Positions 46,501-57,654 of a stretch of 64,000 nucleotides of DNA are shown here, one piece after another. The notes below the pieces were generated by a model. The model saw only the letters and a program-made list of their open reading frames with translations. It was not told the origin of the DNA and ran no database searches. Source of the stretch: Paraspadella gotoi (taxonomy: Eukaryota; Chaetognatha); the NCBI GenBank assembly GCA_051294375.1, contig CM119268.1, positions 7,836,632 to 7,900,631 of the forward strand, read 5' to 3'. Position numbers and translations under genes: made by a program. Position 1 is the first letter of the stretch. Each line of letters opens with the position of its first letter.

Positions 46501-48900
46501 TTCTCTCATCTCTCTCTCTCTCCTCTCTCTCTCACTCTCTCTCCATGACGTGTTTCTCTTCGTCTCGGTTTCCTGCCCCTCCTATTCAAAAAAATATTAT
46601 TTATTTCCTTTCCCCCTTCCGCGTGATTATTAGTTTTATTTATTTATTATTTTACTTATTTTATACTTATTATTACTTAGTCTTTTTAGTTTTATTTGAC
46701 TCTCTCGAATTTCTGATTCTTCTATTTTGCTCGATTTGTTGTACTTATACTTTTTTACAGGATTCTATAATTTTCTCTCGAGGTTACATAATAGTAAATC
46801 GTAGCGTGAAAGTACATACGAAAATTCTAAAAGCATATGGAACAACATACCATCAGTGAAACATTAATTTTATGTAAAAAAAAATGTAATTTTATGTTTT
46901 TTAATTTCGCGCAGTTAGTAGGCTATATTTATATATTATAGTACTTATCCTTATAAATCGAAAAAATTTTTAAATTAGTCTTTTCTTAATTTTGATTTGC
47001 CCAGATTGAAATTCCTCGTCAAAAGTTGATAAAGAAAATATAAATCATTTTTAAAATTCTTTCATTAAGTGGGGGTTTCGTTAAAAAAAAAACGTATATT
47101 TAATATTTATTAAATTCAATTTTCAGCCCTTAAAAATATTAGCTTTTTATAATTTTGATCCTACTTATGAAGAATTTCTTCAAAAAGAGTTATATTTCTT
47201 TTTATCAACTTTTATGACGAATCAAATCTGCAAAAAAAATCTTAGAAAAAACTGTTTGAAATTTTTAACATTTATTTGGTTTCGACTAGTATAAATATGG
47301 CCCCTATGCGTAAATTGTTTGAAAATTAAATTTATAAGTTTTTTTTATTACATAAATGTTCATAAGTATAATGTTGTTCGGTTCCCTCACTTTTTTAAAA
47401 TTTTTAATTAAGTTAAATAATTTAGGAATAATTTTACCTAGCCTTAATACATAGAAATAAGATAGCTTTATTTCTCTTTTATGTTTGTCTTCCTTTTCCC
47501 ATTCCGTGGTTCTTTTTTTTCTGCCCTTTTTAGGTTTCCCTTTTGCTTTTTCTACAGTTAATCCGCCCCTCCTTTTCCCTACTTTCTTCCTCTTCCTCAT
47601 CTTCCCCTTCCCTTCTCCTCCCTCTCCTCCTCCTCCTCCGTCCCTCCTTTTCCTTTCCTTTCTCTTCGTCATCGTATGGCTGACGTGAAATTGAAATTTC
47701 CGCGGTCTCCAGTGATGCGCAGGCTGACCCGACTTAAATGAGTTGGAGAGAGAGAGAATGAGGGTGGTGTGAAACATGTGAAGAAAGGTTGAAAAGATAT
47801 GCAGGAGCTGAGGGTTAGAATGAACAAGAGGAAATGTTGAATAGGAGAAAAGGAAGAAGTGAAAGATAGGTGAAAGATGAGGGGACGTTAGAATGAACAA
47901 AAGAGAAGTGAAAAGTGGAGGAGAAGGAAAAGGGCGCTTGAAGGAAAGGTAGTTGAAAAGATCAGGCCGAGAGAGTCCGGAATGAAAAAGAGAAGTTTAA
48001 AGAGGGATTGGGTCGGAAAGAGCGAGGTTGAAAGATGAGGTGAGCTTAATGAAAAAAAAGAGAAAGTACCAATGACCACGCACCTCTGCAAACAGAGGAG
48101 AGCGGAGAAGGAAAAAGAGGCGTGAAGACGAGGGTGAAAACAGAAAGAAAGAAGAAACATTATAGAACAAGTAATAGGTACGTTATTAAATTTTTTTTAA
48201 TACTAATATGTCACCGCTACGAGCGGTCGGTGAGAAGCAGAAATTATATTCGGTTTTTATTCTTTTAAAAAATTTCATCGGTTGTTTGATACAATATTTT
48301 TAAATACATGTGTTATATACACGTTTAAATAAATGATGAATAAATATCATGTATTTAGAAGTATTTTTTAATATACAGAAAAAATAAAGCGGAGGAATTA
48401 AAGTATTTTAGGTGATCCCATAAGGAGGTGATGTGAAAGGGGAAGCGAGACCAGGGGGTGAAGGAGGAAGAGGAGGAAGGAAGAGGAGGAGGACGAGGGA
48501 AACTGGGGGACCGAAGCGACGAGTGAGACAGAAAGGTGAGATTGGATGAGAGAGAGAGAGAGAGATGATGAGAGAGAGAGAGAGAGAGAGAAAGCGAGGA
48601 GAGAAGGATGAGCGAGATGAGAGGAGAGAGAGCCACGAAGACCAGAAGGATGAGAATGGATGACAGGAGATGATGACGACGAAGGAAGACGAGAGAGAGA
48701 CGGAAGAGAGAGAGAGAGCGAGAGCTTGAGAGAGAGAGACAGAAGGATGAGCATGGTATGAGAGAGAGAGAGCGAGAGAGGAGAGAGAGAGGAGAGAGAG
48801 AGGAGAGAGAAGTAGAAGAGAGAGGGAGAGAGACAGACAGAAGGAGAGATGGATAACATGTCCATGAGCCGACGCAGATGGAACGAGAGCAGAGAGGAGA
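43566..48900 (+). repeat. About 5.4-kb tandem segment, copy 2
   Basis: Shares with copy 1 the CTTTGTTTGTTTATTTCG start, the CGGCAAGGATTGTTGTG block, the TTTTGCCGACAAGGCAGA block and the CAGTGATGCGCAGGCTGACC block, in that order. Large indels between copies are more consistent with two alleles than with one sequence read twice. No gene recognised. Confidence 0.75.
46795..47447. mobile_element. 653-bp palindromic (foldback/MITE-like) element
   Basis: The whole insert folds on itself around base 47120. For example 47017-47043 (CGTCAAAAGTTGATAAAG...) pairs with 47190-47219, and 46921-46933 (GGCTATATTTATA) pairs with 47290-47302. Arms of about 300 bp are imperfect. TACATAATAG on the left and TACATAG on the right flank it. 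The paired allele-like copy has one uninterrupted TACATAAATAG at 42545. It has no coding capacity, so any movement would depend on a transposase elsewhere. Family not identified. Confidence 0.55.
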
Positions 48901-49841
48901 GAGAGAGACCGAGACCGAGGCAGAGGGCGACAAGAGAGGAGAACGAGGACGAGACGCTAAGGAGAGGATCAGAGGCGAGACGACCGACCGTGAGGGGGAG
49001 AGGACGCAGGGTGAGGACTAAGCAGAGGTGGAGGAGAGCGAGGAAGAAGAGTGAGAGGACAGCGAAGATAGATGGTAGTGAGAGACGAGAGAGGAGAGAG
49101 GAGAGAGAAGGAGAGAGAGAGACAGAAGGCAGAGTATACTCAGAACTACTAACACTCGAGATACCACTGGAAGAGACGACGAGAGACGAGAGGAGAAGAG
49201 ACTGCTCTCACAACAACACTGCCAAACAGAGTGCCTAAAAAGACCAGTCTAGTCCACGGAGGAAGCGTCACGGGAGGCGCAAGGAGCAGGTGAAAGAGGG
49301 AGAGTGAGAGGGACGAAGAGAGAGAGGGGAAGAGGGAACTGCAAGAGGAACGATAGGAGAGAGTGAGAATAGAAGAGACCAGAAGGAATGAGATGGAATG
49401 AGAGAGAGAGAGAGAGAGAGGAGCGGACGCGACCAGGGAGGCGGGCGCGCGAGCGCTTCGAAAGACAGACGGGTGAGGGGAGAAGACGTAGGCAGGTGGC
49501 AGCGAGTAAGAGAATGACAGGACGAGATCAGAGAGACGGCGGCAGAGGAGCAACGGGACGGACGAGGAGAGAGAGAATAAGAGAGCGAGGGGACCGAAGA
49601 ACGGACGCCGAGAGAGGAGAAACGATGACTAGAGGGGATGAGAGGAGAGGAGAAAGAGAGAGGAGAGAGACAGAAGGAAGTGATGAGATGGACATTAGAT
49701 TATTGAGAGAGAGGAGAGAGAGAGAGACCAGAAGATGAGATGGGATGAGAGAGAAGACGAGAGAGATGAGATAGAGAGAGAGAGAGCAGAAAAGAGAGAG
49801 AGAGAGAGAGACAGAAAGAAGGATTGAGATGGATGAGGAAG

Positions 49842-49872
<31 letters not shown>

Positions 49873-50090
49873 GGAGAGAGAGACCAGAAAGGATAGATGG
49901 ATGAAGCTTGCTTTCGGAAACGAGATTGAAATTAAAATGCCAGCTTGTCCGCAGGGGAATAAAAAAAGGCAGTGACAAGAGAAGAGAGAAAAGAGAGCGA
50001 GAGAGAGAGAGAGAGAGGAAGAGAGATGAGAAGAGAGAGAGAGACAGAGACGAGAGAAGAGAGAGGGAGCACACCAAGAGAAAAAAAAGA
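48420..50090 (+). repeat. 1.6-kb polypurine GA-rich tract
   Basis: Almost uninterrupted GA-rich sequence in which short motifs such as ACAGAAGGATGAG and ACCAGAAGATGAG recur at irregular spacing (about 48640, 48740, 48835, 49670, 49725, 49815, 49880), each followed by a GA run. It resembles a decayed minisatellite rather than a gene. The long open frames in it encode only Arg/Glu or, on the other strand, Ser/Leu. Confidence 0.8.
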
Positions 50091-50389
50091 CGATTGAAAT
50101 TCGAAAAGGGGGCTGAAGGAAAAATTTCAAAACCAATAGTCAATTTACATAATCCGATCTAAACTGGAAACCGAATCGAATGGAAAATTCTATGCGCACA
50201 TTTTTCGTTGTTTATCCGTTTTACAATAAACGATTCGGATTCCGATGAAAAGACAAACTCGATTTAAAAAACATTTTTTTCCGAAAAGATGAATAAAAAA
50301 TTTAAAACTAAAATCGTCTCTAGACTCGTAATACGAACCATGCAACGCAACATCATACTTTTTTTAAAAGGCATATTTGTGCTTTACAT

Positions 50390-50700
50390 TATGAAATTGG
50401 TAAAACCAATATAAAAATTATCTATTATTTTTAAAAATAAACTATCTTGCCCCTGACTTTGGAGTTTGGACAGGCTTTGGTGGTTTAAGGCCTCCATCAC
50501 TCTTACAGGTCCCTGCAAGCTTTCAATCAAGACTCTCTCACAGTCTCGTTTATTCACTCCCAGAGTACCTGGCTTCCCTGTCAATGAAGTGGTATAATGT
50601 TTCAAAGAATGTTTCAATTGTATGAAAAGACCACTCCCTTAAATATTAGATCGGGGAATACTATATTGTACTCTACTCAGCATTAAAATACAAGGAGCTG
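50390..50700 (+). repeat. Dispersed repeat family R, longest member
   Basis: Includes GAAATTGGTAAAACCAATAT, GACAGGCTTTGGTGGTTTAA, CTCCATCACTCTTACAGG and CCCAGAGTACCTGGCTTCCC. A shorter copy follows directly at 50707. On the minus strand one frame is open across the core and reads KPGTLGVNKRDCERVL, then VRVMEALNHQSLSKLQ; the 56178 member keeps a similar peptide. No family is recognised. Confidence 0.6.
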
Positions 50701-50706
50701 AATTTT

Positions 50707-50880
50707 ATGAAATTGGTACAACCAATATAAAAATTATCCATTCATTTAAAAAATAAGCTATCTTGTCCTTGACTTTGGACAGGCATTGGTGATTTAAGAC
50801 CTCCATCACTCTTACAAGAGAATGACAATTATGACAAGCAAGCTTTCAATCAAGACTCTCTCACTCTCTCTTTTTTTCTG
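50707..50880 (+). repeat. Dispersed repeat family R, truncated tandem member
   Basis: Repeats the first half of the 50390 member (GAAATTGGTACAACCAATAT through CAAGACTCTCTCAC) with about 85 percent visible agreement by eye. It lacks the second half. Confidence 0.6.
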
Positions 50881-50900
50881 TCAGGCACAGTGAAAGTAGT

Positions 50901-52020
50901 GGCCCACAAGCGCAGCCTAAATTCGAAATTAATGTTGCTAACCTCTTTGACCGATTCTAGCACTTAATAAAAAAAAATCTATCTCTTCCGAATGCACCAT
51001 TCTTTCGCAATTTTCTCAAACGGTTTCTGCAGTTCACAGCAGCATAAAAAAAACCCCTTCATTTTGTCCGTGCAGCATTGCAGCAAATCAGCAGCCATCA
51101 CATCCGCGGAGCCGCCTTAGTATTTTGTTCAAGTGTCATGAGATATTTTGGTCGCGTGGGGACGCGCCCTCTTCTTAGCTGGAGGCTGCAACGCCGCCTG
51201 AAAGATGGAAGGGAATGGGAGGGAGAAGGAGAAAGGGAGGAGGAGGAGGAGGAGGAGGAGGAGGAGGAAAAGAGAAAAGGATAATTCGAAATCGAGGAAT
51301 GACGGAAACCGAAAGAGACAGAAAGGGGAAGAGGGAGAGTAAGGGTTTTGGAGGAAAACAAGAAAAGTGGAGATGTAGTGATGTAGCGAGATGAAGGGAG
51401 AACGGAAGTTGTAGAAAGGAAAGAAAGGAAAAAGGGGTGGAGATGAAGGAAAATGAGAAAGAAAAGAAAGGAATAAAAGAAAAGTAGAGAAAAAGGTGAA
51501 AGCGGAAAAACGGTGGGGGGACGAAGGAAAAAAGGGAACGGGAAAGGATGAAGAGAAAAATGAAAGGAAATAAGGAAGATATAAGGAAGGGGGGGGGAAA
51601 GAAGAATAAGGGAAATAAATGTATTTTAAAGGAAGTGTTTAGAGAAATGTAAGGATAAATAAAATTCTAGAAAAGAATGTATTTGATAAAGCATTTGTTC
51701 CAAAAGAAAGAAAGAAAGTAAACATTATACTAAACAGTTTTTGAGGTAGTAAACTCAAACAAGAGTGGAGCGAGAGAGTGAGTTAGAGAGTTAGAGAGAG
51801 AGAGAGGGAAGATGTTGGGATGAAAGTAGGGTAGGAGGGGAGAGAAAGGAAAATAGAGGACCGATGACCCACTAGCGAGAAAAGAAGAGAAGTAAGAGGA
51901 AGTAGCGAGGATGAGAAAAAAGATTGTAAGATTTGTGAAAAATAGTAAGAAAGGAATGGCGGTGAAAAAGAAAAAGCAAAGGGGAGATTATGGAGAAGTG
52001 AAGGAGGGAGGGAGAAAGAG

Positions 52021-52058
<38 letters not shown>

Positions 52059-52110
52059 GAGAGAGAGGAGAGAGAGAAGGGAGAGAGAGAGAGAAGGAGA
52101 GACGAGAGAG
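50901..52110. other. Noncoding, purine-rich
   Basis: Mixed sequence to 51200, then G/A-rich DNA with (GGA)n at about 51238-51268 and (GA)n at 52020-52110. No coding sequence recognised. Confidence 0.6.
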
Positions 52111-52119
52111 TAGAGAGAG

Positions 52120-52470
52120 AGTGACCGGGACCAATAAGGGCCGCCTTTTTCCTCCTTTCCGCTTCCTCGATGCCGTGCGGTCGGAATTTATTCGCCGGCT
52201 TGCAGAGCTTCATGGTTTCTCTTTGTTTCAGCCATTGACAGAGCTCCGCGGACCGGCCACGCCCGTTTTGCCACACCGGTGTACCCTCTATTCGACATCT
52301 CCCTTTCTCTTGCAATGCCTATCGTTCTCCACCGGCCCCTTCCGGTTAATTCGCTCTCTCCGCACGTCGGCGGCTCTCGTGGTCGTCTTGCCTCTTCTAC
52401 TCATTGCCCTATGTCTTTCTTCGCCGCCATCCTCGTCTGTCCAACCAGCAATCTGTGTGCTGAGTGGATG
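52120..52470. other. GC-rich island, no gene recognised
   Basis: Distinctly GC- and CpG-richer than its flanks, between two GA tracts. Both strands have open frames of 60-110 codons, but neither gives a recognisable protein. It may be a promoter or 5' exon. Confidence 0.4.
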
Positions 52471-52479
52471 AAGAGAGAA

Positions 52480-54338
52480 GACAGAGAGAGGAGTAGAGAG
52501 AGTAGATGAGCTAGAGAGAGAGAGAGAGAGGAAGACGAGGAGGAGACATGTAAGAAGAGAGAGGTAGAGGAGGAAGAGGAGAGAAAGCGGTTAAAAGGTG
52601 AACGATGCTACGTAGCGCAGACATTGAGTTTGGTTCTATTTCGAAGCGTCAATCACGCTCTTCCCTGACAGCCGGAATCAGCAGAACACGGCGTACTCAA
52701 CGGTGATTCGGGTTTCCACAAAATTCTCATGAGCCGTCGCGTAGAGTTTTTTGCGACAGTTTTAAAAACGATTTGCAACCCTGAGGACCTTTTAATCTAG
52801 TGTGATCTTCAATCGTAACAGGCATTTCTCCGTCTTCTGTCGTGGCTCCTGAGTCGTTTCTCTCTCTCCGTCTCTCTCTGTCGTCTCTCTCTCGTCACTC
52901 TCGATCTTGTCTCTCTGCGTCTCTCTGCTTGCTCGTTCTCTGCTGCTCTCTCCTCTCTCTCTCTCTCTCGCCTCTTGCCATTCGTCCCAGATCCATCTAC
53001 CGCCAGCACGTGTCAGTCCGTTTTCCCGAGTCATCACGACTCTCCATTCTCCCGTCTCGCCGTCTGCTCTCGCTATACGCACACAGCCATCGGGCTCTCT
53101 TTCTCTCTCTCCATCTATGACTCAATTCTTGGTGTCATACTCCAATTTGGTCGGGCTCCGTTGTATGCTTTTCCCCCTTCTTCACCCACTCCAAATACTC
53201 TCCCTTCCTTTCCACGCTCCGCCCGTCTGTTCTGACTTTCTCTCGTAGTATTTCAAATATAATTTGAACGCAATGCAACTTTGAAATAACATGTAATAAT
53301 CAAATTCGCAAATTTCCGAAATATCTTAAAAACTCTCTGAGCGTCTGTTTTCATTATCATCTTTTTTTTCCTCCCGTTCTACTAGTACTATGTTTAATAA
53401 TTACATACATACATCTTATTTCGAATTTATTTCTCGTTACTTGTTTTTTCTAGTTCTTATTTCCTTTTTTTCTCCTTTCCTCTCCCCCCAACCGGGTCGC
53501 CATCTTTCTTTCCATTGTTTTTTTTTTCTCTTGGTCGTTTTCTCTTTGACTAAACTCTTTCCCTCAGCCTTCACCGGGACAAGAGAGGAATATTGATGAA
53601 GCCGTTCTCTAGTTTCGCTCTTCACTTAACTCGATATCACAAAGTTTCCCTCCTTCACTTCAGCCTGTGAAGTTCACGGTGTGACCCCACAACAGTCTTT
53701 GATCTTTTTATATATATTATTATTATTCTTGATAAACGATTGATACTATCTTCAACTCAATATTTGTTTTGATTTTTTTCTCAGTAAAATATATTAGTAA
53801 ATTATTCTAGATTTTCTTTTTGCTCGTACGAATCTTGATATTTTCAAGATCCGGATGTATATGGTTTTATAAACGTTTAAAGAGATTATTTTTTGCATCA
53901 CTTTTTAATGTTATTTTTAAAGAAATCATTACGTTATTTGTTATATTAAGTTGATTTAAGTAAAGTGAATGTCAACTGTATTTCTTCTTTTTTAAGTATA
54001 GTTCGTTTTTATTACTTTTTTTTGTATTTCCCCTCTTTTCCCTCGTCTCCTAATTCAGTATCTTCCCTTCACTGCCTCACAGTCACTTCCCCATTTTCAC
54101 TCTTTTTTTTTCCTCTCTTTTTCTTTTCTTTCCTTCTTCCCACTCACTCCTTTTCCTCCTTTCCTCCTTTTTTTTTCTTTTCCTCCCTTTCCGTCTGGAT
54201 TCTTTCACCCGTCAATTTTCTTCTTCCTTTTTTTTTCTTTTCTTTCTGCTTCTCTTTCACTCCCAGCTCATGCCTCTCAATTCCCCTCCGGCATCTCTCC
54301 TTGTCAATCTACCACTCAGAGAGAGAGAGAGAGAGAGA
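52480..54338. other. CT-rich and T-rich noncoding DNA, ends at a gap
   Basis: CT-rich 52850-53115, AT-rich 53250-54000, then poly(T)/CT to a GA tract and the N gap at 54339-54566. No gene seen. Confidence 0.6.
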
Positions 54339-54825
54339 NNNNNNNNNNNNNNNNNNNNNNNNNNNNNNNNNNNNNNNNNNNNNNNNNNNNNNNNNNNNNN
54401 NNNNNNNNNNNNNNNNNNNNNNNNNNNNNNNNNNNNNNNNNNNNNNNNNNNNNNNNNNNNNNNNNNNNNNNNNNNNNNNNNNNNNNNNNNNNNNNNNNNN
54501 NNNNNNNNNNNNNNNNNNNNNNNNNNNNNNNNNNNNNNNNNNNNNNNNNNNNNNNNNNNNNNNNNNAGAGAGAGAGAGAATATTCTGAAATTGTGATTTC
54601 AATAACATGATTATCGTAGGCTCCGCTTTCCCTCCGCAAAGCGAGGGGATCAAGGCGAAAGGGGGCGCTTCGTCCTCCTCCTCCTCCTCCTCCTCCTGTC
54701 CCTCCTCCCTCTCTACCCGACCTACTTCTCATCATCGGCTTCCACGCCAGACTATGAACCCGCAATAGAACCCGGAAACTGTATCTCTTTTCTGGGCCTC
54801 GCTCGAAGAGGAGCGCGACGATGGG

Positions 54826-54827
<2 letters not shown>

Positions 54828-54890
<63 letters not shown>
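54828..54890 (+). repeat. (GAC)n trinucleotide repeat
   Basis: About 21 perfect GAC triplets. Confidence 0.95.
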
Positions 54891-56053
54891 TAATGTTAAC
54901 ACGCACAAGGAATTCTCTCACTCTGACGGAGCATTATTTAGTTCGGAAAATGTTTGTTTGCAATTGAATACATGTTCAGAATTTGCTTAAAAGCGGTTAA
55001 TCTAAAGGGCCAATCATCAAACGAGTATACAGAAAGAAAATGACAAAAAATAGTTAAATGGGATCGAAGGAAAAATTTAGCATCAATAGTCACAAATTAA
55101 GGATAAAAGAAAACATGGAGAAAGTGGCCATGTGAAAGACTTAAAGAAAAAAAATACGATATAAAAAATAATATAAAGATCAGGTGACAAAGAAAAACTA
55201 TTACATTATTAAACTATGTAATGACAAAAAGAACAATGTTTAAAACACAAAATAAGATAAAAAAAAACATGATAAACATAACAAAATAAAAAACTGTAAA
55301 TATAAATAAAACCAAATAAATTAAAACATAAAATATGGAGAAAAGTCACGAAGGATATGAAGAGGAGAGAAATGAAATCGTTGAGGCGATTATTAAATTT
55401 CCGTTTCCAATCGGCAACTCTTGCGCCACAACAACAACGACGACAATTCGCCGTATTACATGAGAGGTCGCGGGTTCGATCCCCTTTTTTCTATTTTTTT
55501 TTTATTGATAAATATCTTCTTCCCGACGCAATTGTTACTTCTCATTTTGGTAAAAACAGTTATAAATAAACAAATAAATAAATAAAAAAGAGAACTTTTT
55601 AACATTCCGTTCCCTATAACTCTTCTCTTCCAAACTATCACAACAACAACAATCGCGACGAAACTAAAGGCGGAAAAATCTCGGGCGTGAACGTCAAATA
55701 ACGCTGATCCCCTTAAAAGGAATCGAGAACCGGGATCCGGAAATCGATTAAGGGGAGGGCGACTCGGGAATTTTTTCGACGGATTTTCGTCGTTTAAACG
55801 AGATTAGAACGAAATCGGAAAAAGTGACGACGTTTCACGCCCAACGTTTTATTTTTCACGCGTCACGAAGTCACGCTCTCACTTCAGCGTCTCACCTTTC
55901 ACACCCAGAAAAATCGCGGGAAATTGAGGCTCAAAGTTCAACATGACACCGAAATTGACAATTTCCCCCCGAGGGTCGAATTTTCGTTGTTATTTTCGTC
56001 GACTTTGGACGAATTGAGGTGAAATTGGAGTAAAAAGTGGATCGATCGAAGAC

Positions 56054-56084
<31 letters not shown>

Positions 56085-56177
56085 ACGACAACAAAGAAAT
56101 TCAGAAATTCAGTTGCCGAATTCGTCGTCGTTTTTGTTGCTGCTGTTCTTATTTTCTTTGAACGATATTGATCATTC

Positions 56178-56392
56178 TATACATACAATTGAAAAATTCT
56201 TTAAAATATTGTACCACTTATAGGTAAGCCAGTTACTCTGGGAGTGAATAAACGATATTGTGAGAGAATCTTGAACTTGAGGTACCAACCATGTCATTAT
56301 CTTGTAAAAGTGATGGAATCCCTAAACCACCAAAGCCTGTCCAAAGTTGAACGAATAATTATTTTTATTGTCTTTACCAAATTCATATAAAT
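56178..56392 (-). repeat. Dispersed repeat family R, inverted member
   Basis: Reverse complement of the 50390 member: TACAATTGAAAAATTC, ACTCTGGGAGTGAATAAACG, GTGATGGAATCCCTAAACCA and CAAAGCCTGTCCAAAG appear in the expected order. Being inverted and far away, it is an independent insertion or gene relic. Confidence 0.65.
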
Positions 56393-56747
56393 AAACCAAC
56401 AAAGCCATCGACGTAGACCTAGTAACCGTATGACGTTAATCGCTATTTTCTCGCGTCAACAAAGTCATATGACGAATAAAATCGAGTTGCGTCATCGTTC
56501 GACTCGTCACCTTCGGATCGAATCAGTTTTTTTCGGCGACGAAGTAAACAATTTTCACGCCTTTTCACCAATTCCTCACCCACTCCTTTCTACCCCCCCC
56601 CTCCGCCGAGTTCACGAATGACGTCGAGGAGGATTTTTGACAACAACAACAACAACGACAACAACAACGACGACGAGGCCTGCGGAAGAAAAGATAATTG
56701 ACGATTGGCGTCGAGAGATGCGACCTCGATTAAAGAAACTCGGTCCC

Positions 56748-56761
56748 GTTGCCATGGCGAC
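56748..56761. promoter_or_regulatory. RFX X-box (GTTGCCATGGCGAC)
   Basis: Fits the RFX-factor consensus RYYNYY-N(1-3)-RRNRAC exactly, with a two-base spacer, and is nearly palindromic. In animals such sites drive ciliary genes from within a few hundred bases of the start. It lies in a CpG-rich stretch, but no adjacent gene was recognised. Confidence 0.4.
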
Positions 56762-57376
56762 GGGGAAACTATGACCCCAAAAAAAATGTTGAGAGAGAAA
56801 AATCACTTTTAATCTTTAAGTGAATTGAGTTCGTAAGAAACAAAATAATTGACTGAGTATTATAGCGATAATTACAATAATCATTATTATTTTATTCGCA
56901 ATCTTGCAATTCTTGGCGGAAAAGTTGGGCTCGTGAATAGAGAGAGAGAGGGGCTTCGCTCAACAAAACGAATCCAACGCACGGACCTGAAAATTATCTC
57001 TAATTTGCTGAAATCTGTGTGTCCGTTAGCTACGGGTTCTCAATTAAAGTTTTATCTTTGATCAAGGAAAACATAGTGCGACTGTGCGACTCTGAAACTG
57101 CATGGATCGAAAATGGTATGCAGGGCCCAAGTGAAAGGGATGTTTGCTAATATCTAATAAAAATGCACTAAAAGCACCAACTTTTTTAATGCGGGAGGAG
57201 TACTTTTTATTTAAAGGTTTCACGTATCACAAAGTCATCGAATGAAAACGCAAAGGGTGGAGCAAACTGACCAATCATCCTCGTTGAACCCTTCTTGGCT
57301 CAGAACTCTTCCGCAAAAACTATCTCCCCCTTTTACGTCCGAACCGTGAACGCGCTCGAGTGATCATAGTAGGGAA

Positions 57377-57560
57377 GTGATATACCGGCGTGGCGCGCGG
57401 AGCCGGGGTGGCGAGGACGGCGGGCGAGCAGGCGGCGTGGGAAAGGGCGGCGGCGGAAGCGGCGACCGGCGGCGCGGCGGCGGCGGCGGCGGCGGCGGCG
57501 GAAACGGGATGAGACGGACAACGTCGGTGATTGTGTTTGGAGCCAATTTCATGACTCATG
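57377..57560. other. GC-rich (GGC)n island, coding potential unclear
   Basis: GC-rich block with a run of nine GGC triplets. All frames are open: Gly-rich with RRRG on the + strand, and Ala-rich or Pro-rich on the minus strand. One minus frame starts MSHEIGSKHNHRRCPSHPVS and ends RARSRFGRKRGR. It could be a first exon or a CpG-island repeat; composition alone cannot decide. Confidence 0.25.
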
Positions 57561-57654
57561 GGAATTCGCTGTCACGTTTTCTTCGTTTTCAACAGTCAAT
57601 CAGGCGCCTGATAATCAGACCCGATTCCCGACGTTCTCTATCCTTAACCATTTT

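Larger units (their letters stand above)
54900..57300. other. AT-rich then CpG-rich intergenic DNA
   Basis: 54900-55350 is A-rich. 55670-56100 is CpG-rich with GACGAC repeats. 56430-56770 is again CpG-rich with (CAA)n at 56639-56670. Apart from the R repeat at 56178 and the X-box at 56748, nothing is recognised. Confidence 0.5.

Noticed and set aside
49388-49738. Arg/Glu-rich ORFs in the polypurine tract
   Set aside because: Composition follows directly from GA-rich DNA; the frame is open on several registers.
55440-55485. tRNA B-box-like GGTCGCGGGTTCGATCCC
   Set aside because: There is no A box, D arm, anticodon stem or pairing acceptor stem upstream, and the T stem pairs poorly. At most a relic of a tRNA-derived repeat.
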